Part shown: positions 34,231-39,649 of the stretch, piece after piece
Numbering within the stretch: position 1 is the stretch's first letter
Layout of the letters: each line of letters opens with the position of its first letter
Source of the DNA: JAKFDK01 sp036676195
Lineage (GTDB): Bacteria > Bacillota > Sulfobacillia > Symbiobacteriales > ZC4RG38
Reading direction: 5' to 3'
Assembly: GCA_036676195.1 (NCBI GenBank)
Contig: JAKFDK010000116.1
Span: 1-39,649 of the forward strand
Length of the DNA: 39,649 nucleotides
Program-made: the position numbers and the translations under genes
Notes under the pieces: generated by a model
The model's database searches: none
What the model saw: the letters and a program-made list of their open reading frames with translations, nothing else
Told to the model about the DNA's origin: nothing

Positions 34231-34246
34231 AGGGGGGGAAGATGCC

Positions 34247-36088
34247 ATGGACAAGAAAGTGCTGCTGGTGGTCATGCCCTGGTCGAACCCGACCCTGCCC
34301 AGCCTGGCCCTGGGTCTGCTGAAAAGCATTCTGGAGCGCGACGGCATCGGGTGTGACACCCTCCACGGCAACGTACTGGGGTACCGGTTGCTTGACCGCA
34401 ATGGCAGCTACGACCTGCTTTCCACGGAAATGGCCAGTGAACTGATCTTCACACCGCTCTATTTCGGCACCGACCGCCGGGAAACGGCCGCCGGGCTGGC
34501 CTGTGCCCTGACCGACAGTGCCGTGGCTGCGGGTAAGACCCCGGCGTATTACCTGGAACTGATGGACCGGGCCGAGGCGTTCATCAATGCCCTGTTTGCG
34601 GCCACAGACTGGGAACAGTACGACATCATCGGGTTTTCCCTGACCTTTCAGGAAACCCTGGCCTCGCTCTGCCTGGCCAGGAAGATCAAGGAGCTTGACC
34701 CGCACAAGCGGATCATCTTCGGCGGCGCTGCCTGTGACGGTGAGATGGGTCTGGAAATGGTCCGGGCCTTCCCAGAGGTGGACTATGCCGTGGTGGGGGA
34801 GGCAGACGCCACGGTGACGGAGATTGTGCGGGCCATCCGCAGCCACCGGGATACCGGCGTGCCGGCCTATCCCATGCCCGGGCTTGTCTACCGGGACAGC
34901 GACGATCGGGTCGTTTATACCGGGCCGGTACCGGTCTTTGCCGCGCTGGACACCTTGCCGGCCCCGGACTTTGGCGATTACTTTGCGCAACTGGAGCAGT
35001 TCGGGGCAACCGAGATTCGCCCGCGCCTGTATCTGGAGACCTCCCGCGGCTGCTGGTATGGCGAGAAGCAGGCCTGTTCCTTTTGCGGGCTGGGGAGTTT
35101 CACCTTCCGCCGCAAATCTCCGCAGCGTGCCCTGCGGGAGATGGTGGAACTGAGCAGCCGCCATCGGATTCCGGACTTCTACATGAGTGACAATATCCTG
35201 GACTACCAGTACTTCGACACGTTTCTCCCCGAATTGGCCCGCCTACGCCACGGGCAGGGCATGGACTTCACCGTTTTTTATGAAGTGAAGTCGAACTTGA
35301 AGCGCCCTCAGGTACAGGCCCTGGCTGCCGCTGGGGTCCGCATGGTCCAAATTGGGATTGAGAGCTTCAATGACCATGTGCTCACCCTTATGAATAAGGG
35401 CACCACCACCATTCAGCAAATCCAGTCCCTGAAGTACCTCACTGAATATGAGATCACGGCGGTCTGGAACATCATTTACGCCAACCCGGGGGAGCAGCCG
35501 TCCGACTATCTGGAAATGGCGCGCATCATCCCCTTTATGCATCACCTGCCGGCGCCGCACCCCGGGCAGGCCGGGCCGATGGTGCTGCAGCGGTTCAGCC
35601 GCTATTGGACCGATCCGGGCAAGTATGGCATTCGCAACGTCCGGCCGCAGGCGGTTTACCGCCAGATCTATCCGACGGATGGGATCGACCACAGCCGGCT
35701 GGCCTGTTTCTTCGAGTACGACCTGCCACAACTGCAGGAGCCGCAACTGCTGCAGGCGCGACAGGTGCTTGATGCGGCGCTGGACGAGTGGCGGGAAGCC
35801 TATCGGCCGGATCTGCTCACCTACCGGCGGGGTCCGGGGTTCGTGCAGATCACCGACCGGCGCCCAGGCAGAAACGGTCACCGGGTGGTGACGTTGCGGG
35901 GATTGCAGGAGGAGATTTTTGCTTTCTGCGACGGGGTGCAGGCGGAAAAGCGAATCCTGGAGACGTTTGGCGACCGGGCATCCGCCGAGCAGCTTCAGGC
36001 GTTTTTGGGCGCGATGGTCGAGCAGCGGTTCATGTACCGGTCAGCCGGCGGGCAGTACCTGAGCCTGCCCCTGCACCGGCGGGGGTGA
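34247..36088 (+). CDS. B12-type radical SAM RiPP maturase 4
   Basis: A 613-residue protein. ATG 34247 has AGGGGGGGAAGA 6 nt upstream; an in-frame GTG-type extension to 34190 lies inside gene 3. Motifs: LLVVMPWSNPTLPSLALGLLK, DIIGFSLTFQETLASLCLAR, IIFGGAACDGEMGLEM (GGAAC in place of GGPSC), VVGEADATVTEIV, cluster motif C269-x7-C277-x2-C280 (SRGCWYGEKQACSFCGLG), FYEVKSNLKR, IGIESFNDHVL, NIIYANPGEQPSDY, QRFSRYWTDPGKYGIRNVRP. The winged-helix tail is present (TLRGLQEEIFAFCDGVQAEK through QRFMYRSAGGQYLSL). It ends 3 bp before the dehydratase gene, so modification and dehydration are encoded as one unit. Confidence 0.85.
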   Translation: MDKKVLLVVMPWSNPTLPSLALGLLKSILERDGIGCDTLHGNVLGYRLLDRNGSYDLLSTEMASELIFTPLYFGTDRRETAAGLACALTDSAVAAGKTPAYYLELMDRAEAFINALFAATDWEQYDIIGFSLTFQETLASLCLARKIKELDPHKRIIFGGAACDGEMGLEMVRAFPEVDYAVVGEADATVTEIVRAIRSHRDTGVPAYPMPGLVYRDSDDRVVYTGPVPVFAALDTLPAPDFGDYFAQLEQFGATEIRPRLYLETSRGCWYGEKQACSFCGLGSFTFRRKSPQRALREMVELSSRHRIPDFYMSDNILDYQYFDTFLPELARLRHGQGMDFTVFYEVKSNLKRPQVQALAAAGVRMVQIGIESFNDHVLTLMNKGTTTIQQIQSLKYLTEYEITAVWNIIYANPGEQPSDYLEMARIIPFMHHLPAPHPGQAGPMVLQRFSRYWTDPGKYGIRNVRPQAVYRQIYPTDGIDHSRLACFFEYDLPQLQEPQLLQARQVLDAALDEWREAYRPDLLTYRRGPGFVQITDRRPGRNGHRVVTLRGLQEEIFAFCDGVQAEKRILETFGDRASAEQLQAFLGAMVEQRFMYRSAGGQYLSLPLHRRG

Positions 36089-36091
36089 GCC

Positions 36092-38743
36092 ATGGTCAGA
36101 CTGCTGGATCACTTTTTGCTCCGGGTCGCCGGACTGCCCTTCGAAGCACTGGCGGTTCTGGCGTGTCCGCAGACGCTGGCTACCACCCGCCAACTGGAGA
36201 ACCTGGAGCGTATCCTGGCCGGACAGAGTGCCGGGCTGTGCGACCGGCTTTATGGGGTGATCAGCGGTCAGACCAACCGGGAGGGGCGCCGGGCGCTCCT
36301 GGGCGTCAGGCGCGCTATCCATAATGGCCGGCGGCCGGAGGCGGCGGACTGGGAGCAGGCCCTGACCCTGATCACCGACGGGCCGTTGCGCCGTGACCTG
36401 CACGACTGGGAGGGCCTGGTGTGCGGCTACCACGCCCTGCTGGCGGCGGGGGAGGAACGGGTGCAGCAGGACCTGGCGCAGGTACGCCGGCGGCTGCGCC
36501 AGACCTGGCAGGACCCGGCCTTCCAGACCGGGCTGCTGATGTCGCAGCCGCTGCTGTACCGGCGGCTGGTCGCGTATCTGCAGGCGGAAGGGGAATTGCC
36601 GCGGCGGGAGCGGCAACTGGAAAAGGCAGCCCTGGCCTATTTTTACCGCATGGCCACCAAAACCAGCCCGTTCAGCACCTTCACCCTGACCGGGGTGGGG
36701 CAGATCGGCGCCGGGCCGGACGAGCCGGTCGCGGATGGGCCGATGGGCTGGCAGTCTGACTTTGCCCTGAACGCGGCGGTGGTGGAACGCCTGGCGCTGC
36801 GGCTGCGTGCGCAGCCGCACATTCAAATGGGCCTGCGGGTACGGGTGAATGACACCTTGCAGGCGGATGGGGACCAGATCCAGGCCCTGCAGACCCGACT
36901 CACCGATCCCGACGGTGTCCGGGTGATCAGTCTGCAGGAAACGCTGGTTTCGGTTCCCCGGACCGGGCTGCTACAGGCCATACTGGCGCTGGTGGCGGGG
37001 GAGCCGGACCTGACCCTCTGGGGACTGACCAGCCGCTTGCAGGCGCTGGCCGGTGACACGGCCAACGGGCCGCAGATTACGGCGTATGTCGAAAAGCTGC
37101 TCAACGCCGGCCTGTTGCAGCCGGTTCTGGATTACGAGGTTAACGATTCCCGGGCGCTGCTTTCCCTGGGGCAGGCTGCGGGCGGCGAACTGGCGGACCG
37201 GTGTGCCCGGGTGGTGGCACTGGTCGACGCCCTCGGGGCGCAAACGCCGAGTCAGCAGGAGCAGACCCTGGCGCAGGTAGGCGCAGAGGTGGCAGAACTG
37301 TTCGGGGGGGCTGGCGGCAAGCCGCCCGCCCTGGGCGAGCAGGGGCTGGTGCACCATGATTGCCTGCTTGACGGGGCGATCACCCTGCCGCAGACAGCCC
37401 TCGGCCAACTGCAGGAAGACCTGGCGCGTATCACCCGGCTGTTGCCGCTGTTTAATCCCAGCCGCCTGTTGCAAGAGGCTGTGCGTGCGTTTTTCCTGGA
37501 GCACTACGGCGCTGAGGGGCGCTGCGAGCACCTGCTGCCCTTTTACCGCCACTTCTATGCCGAGTGCTACAGCCAGATGGGTGAACAGTTCAACACCTGG
37601 GATCCGGTGCAGTACAGCCTGGCCGGCTCCGCCGCACCGGCGGTGCGGGCGGCGGCCGAGGTGCGCAGTGAGTTTATGCGTGAACTGCTGGCGCAGGTGT
37701 CAGCACCGGGGATACAGGCGGTGGCCATACCCGCCGACCGGCTGGACCGGTTCGGAGACTGGGCCGCCGGGCTCCGGTCCCGTGCGGCGCCGCTGAGTGC
37801 GGGCTACTTCGGCCAGTTACTCGATGGTGGACCGGCCGGGCCGGCCCTTGTCCTGAATCAGGCTGTGCCCGGATACGGGACCTATCTGGCCCGGTTTGGT
37901 GCGGAGCCGGACCAGGGCAGCGCCCGCGGCTGGCTGGTCTATTCGCTGCGGGAGGCACTGGCGCAACTGGTGCCCGGGGCTGAAGTGGCTGAACTGGTTG
38001 GGATCTTTGGCTTCAACGGGCAGATTCACCCGCGGCTGACTGCCCGTGGGCTGGTTTATCCGGGCGAGCCCTGCCGGGATGGCGTCTACCGCATCCCGTG
38101 GTCAGAACTGGCTGTTACCTTTGACCAGGGCATGGACTTGCCGGTCCTGGTCAGCAAGTCAACCGGCCGGCGCATTGTTCCGGTGCACGCCGGGCCGTTG
38201 TCGCCCCATTTGACCCCGGCATTCTTCCGGTTCCTGTCCAGCTTTGGCCCTGCCTTTGTGCCCGATTTTGCCCTGCTGGACATGTTCGAGCATCTCCGGG
38301 CCGGCGCAGAGCCGCAAGTTCGGCATTACGCGCGGCTGACGGCCGGGCAGGTGGTGTTGCTCCGGGAGACCTGGTGCATTCCGCCCGCGGCTGCGCTGCC
38401 GCCGGTACCGCACGAGGGTGATCTGGACTACTTCCGGCGGCTGCGCCACTGGGCCAGGGCGCTGGGGCTGCCGATGCGGGTCTTTGTGGTGCCGGTCCGG
38501 CTGGTGGATTACCTGCGCCAGAACCAGCGGGCCAATAACCTGCGCCGCCTGTACAAGCCTTTTTACGTTGACTTCGATGACTTTCTTTCCAGTCAGATCT
38601 TCCGCCGGTTCACCGAAGGGCTCCCAGGGGTGACGCTTACCGTTACCGAGATGCTCCCGCAGCCAGAGCAGCTTTACCTGAAGCGGACAGGCCGGGGTTA
38701 TGTGGCCGAGGTGCTGTTTGAAGTCTACGAGGCCGGGGGGTGA
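36092..38743 (+). CDS. LanB-type dehydratase, glutamylation subunit (Lant_dehydr_N)
   Basis: An 883-residue protein from ATG 36092. It has the LanB landmarks: an opening FLLRVAGLPFEAL, the strongly conserved segment Y183-F-Y-R186-MATKTSPFSTFT198, and a late FGFNGQIHPRLTARG and YKPFYVDFDDFLS. The TKTSPFSTFT form is that of thiopeptide and goadsporin-type split dehydratases rather than NisB. Such proteins use glutamyl-tRNA to glutamylate Ser/Thr side chains; a second protein eliminates glutamate to leave Dha or Dhb. No elimination domain is fused, and a SpaB_C gene follows with a 4-bp overlap. S49, T52, T57 and T60 of the precursor are the obvious targets. Confidence 0.85.
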   Translation: MVRLLDHFLLRVAGLPFEALAVLACPQTLATTRQLENLERILAGQSAGLCDRLYGVISGQTNREGRRALLGVRRAIHNGRRPEAADWEQALTLITDGPLRRDLHDWEGLVCGYHALLAAGEERVQQDLAQVRRRLRQTWQDPAFQTGLLMSQPLLYRRLVAYLQAEGELPRRERQLEKAALAYFYRMATKTSPFSTFTLTGVGQIGAGPDEPVADGPMGWQSDFALNAAVVERLALRLRAQPHIQMGLRVRVNDTLQADGDQIQALQTRLTDPDGVRVISLQETLVSVPRTGLLQAILALVAGEPDLTLWGLTSRLQALAGDTANGPQITAYVEKLLNAGLLQPVLDYEVNDSRALLSLGQAAGGELADRCARVVALVDALGAQTPSQQEQTLAQVGAEVAELFGGAGGKPPALGEQGLVHHDCLLDGAITLPQTALGQLQEDLARITRLLPLFNPSRLLQEAVRAFFLEHYGAEGRCEHLLPFYRHFYAECYSQMGEQFNTWDPVQYSLAGSAAPAVRAAAEVRSEFMRELLAQVSAPGIQAVAIPADRLDRFGDWAAGLRSRAAPLSAGYFGQLLDGGPAGPALVLNQAVPGYGTYLARFGAEPDQGSARGWLVYSLREALAQLVPGAEVAELVGIFGFNGQIHPRLTARGLVYPGEPCRDGVYRIPWSELAVTFDQGMDLPVLVSKSTGRRIVPVHAGPLSPHLTPAFFRFLSSFGPAFVPDFALLDMFEHLRAGAEPQVRHYARLTAGQVVLLRETWCIPPAAALPPVPHEGDLDYFRRLRHWARALGLPMRVFVVPVRLVDYLRQNQRANNLRRLYKPFYVDFDDFLSSQIFRRFTEGLPGVTLTVTEMLPQPEQLYLKRTGRGYVAEVLFEVYEAGG

Positions 38744-39649
38744 GCAGGTTGTCTGGACTGATTTGGATCTCACTCCATGTTTTTTACCAGGGTGACCTGG
38801 ATGCGCTCCTGGCACAGGGAATCGGCCCCCTCGTCGAGCCCATGGTAGCCGAAGGGGAGATTTCGGCCTATTTCTTCGTGCGCTATTGGAATGGCGGCCC
38901 CCATGTCCGGCTGCGGCTGCGGCCGGCGGGCCCGAGCCAGGCAGAGCGGGTCACGACCAGGGCGGTGGCCCACCTGCAGCAGTTCCTGGCGGCTAACCCC
39001 GGTAACCCGGCGGACGGTCAGCCGGCCTACGGACGGCAGGCCGAGTTCATGAACCGGTTCCGGGGCCGGCTGGCGGGCGACTGGGCTCCGGGTCAGGCCT
39101 ACCTGGAGGAAGCAGAACCGCTGCAGCCGGTCGGTACCGTGCAGATCCGTCCCTACACCTTTGATGGTGAGCGCTACGGGGGACCACGCGCCCGCCCGGT
39201 CAGCGAGTCCCATTTCTGCCGGTCGTCCGAACTGGCGCTGGCGGTCCTGGCCCGCACCGCACCACATCCCGGTGTCCGCAGTGCCCTTGCCCTGCGGATG
39301 ATGGCGGCGGCGCCCGCCGCCCTCGGGCTGACGGCGGCGGCGGCGGCGGAACTGTTCGGGCAGTATTTCGGTGTGGCCGATCATTTCGACCCGGCCGGGA
39401 CGATCGGATTCGTCGAGCGCTGGGGATTTGTGCCCTTTGCGCAGCAGGAAGAGACCGTTTGCCAGGTTCTGACCGGGGCGGACACCGGCTCCTCCCGGCT
39501 GGCCCAGGTGTTGCTGCAAGCCTGGCAGGCCGACCTGCAGGAGTGCGCCGGGAAGTTGCGGCTGCTCTGGCAGCAACACCAGTTGACGAACGAACCGCCG
39601 GTGATTGTCTTGGAGTATCTGCACCTGCTCAACAACCGGCTGGGGATTT
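38740..39649 (+). CDS. SpaB_C / thiopeptide-type biosynthesis protein (elimination or cyclase subunit), runs off the window
   Basis: Starts at GTG 38740, overlapping the dehydratase stop (GTGA), and stays open for 303 codons to the window edge. The opening WISLHVFYQGDLDALLAQGI, then YFFVRYWNGGPHVRLRLRP, is diagnostic of the Lant_dehydr_C/SpaB_C family. RPYTFDGERYGG, ESHFCRSSELAL and the late EYLHLLNNRLG are also typical. Stand-alone members either eliminate glutamate from LanB products or, in thiopeptides, catalyse the [4+2] ring closure. With a single serine in the putative core and no cysteine, elimination is the simpler assignment. The C-terminal NNRLG suggests only a few residues are missing. 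Confidence 0.83.
   Translation, partial: MSRLSGLIWISLHVFYQGDLDALLAQGIGPLVEPMVAEGEISAYFFVRYWNGGPHVRLRLRPAGPSQAERVTTRAVAHLQQFLAANPGNPADGQPAYGRQAEFMNRFRGRLAGDWAPGQAYLEEAEPLQPVGTVQIRPYTFDGERYGGPRARPVSESHFCRSSELALAVLARTAPHPGVRSALALRMMAAAPAALGLTAAAAAELFGQYFGVADHFDPAGTIGFVERWGFVPFAQQEETVCQVLTGADTGSSRLAQVLLQAWQADLQECAGKLRLLWQQHQLTNEPPVIVLEYLHLLNNRLGI

Noticed and set aside
28717..39649. Classic class I lanthipeptide cluster
   Set aside because: The precursor has no cysteine, no LanC cyclase is visible, and the dehydratase is split in the thiopeptide manner.

Overview
The window is GC-rich (long stretches near 65-70 percent by eye) and looks like a spore-forming Firmicute of the Symbiobacterium/Peptococcaceae kind. 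I infer this from strong AGGAGG-type ribosome binding sites, GTG and TTG starts, a DUF3231 (spore-associated) gene, a DUF3892 gene, a Bacillus-type LexA half-site pair, a CitA/CitB-type two-component pair and sigma-A promoters. The species cannot be named from the sequence alone.

Positions 1-3536 hold the 3' end of a tetrathionate-reductase-like molybdopterin enzyme, a small zinc-ribbon gene and an arsenic operon. The operon encodes an ArsR-ArsC fusion, a metallophosphatase and an AqpS-like aquaporin, with a palindromic operator and promoter in front and a terminator behind. Positions 3537-4606 are a scar: a decayed NitT/TauT-type ATPase followed by a second, degenerate copy of the aquaporin 3' end and its terminator.

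Positions 4607-13500 are a patchy accessory zone. It contains a ClpP-fold membrane protease, a small secreted protein, a small membrane protein, a TnpB remnant, a DUF3231 gene, a HAAS-domain membrane protein behind a truncated PadR gene, a Uma2 nuclease, a coiled-coil gene, a SWIM-finger gene under a promoter containing a LexA-like box, a truncated IS110 transposase and an MDR oxidoreductase. Two broken copies of the 5' end of the DUF255 gene lie here, upstream of the intact gene.

Positions 13688-19173 hold the intact DUF255 (thioredoxin-like plus alpha/alpha-barrel) gene, an M20 peptidase, two small genes and a two-gene ABC-2 exporter whose ATPase motifs are degenerate. Positions 19177-28511 look like a carboxylate or CoA-ester uptake and metabolism locus: an OFA-type MFS carrier, diverging from an Fbp/Afu-type ABC importer (ATPase, lipoprotein, fused permease), a family III CoA-transferase, an atypical crotonase, and a CitA/CitB-type sensor kinase and regulator.

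Positions 28560-39649 are the most interesting part: a ribosomal-peptide (RiPP) gene cluster that continues past the window edge. A good sigma-A promoter reads into a 60-residue, cysteine-free precursor peptide, then a long hairpin. Next come four tandem paralogous B12-type radical SAM maturases, one strongly reduced with an altered cysteine motif, then a thiopeptide-style split dehydratase: an 883-residue LanB glutamylation protein and a separate SpaB_C-type protein. Because the precursor has no cysteine, the product cannot contain lanthionine bridges or thiazoles. The gene set predicts a dehydrated, heavily C-modified (probably C-methylated) hydrophobic peptide that fits no standard class I know.
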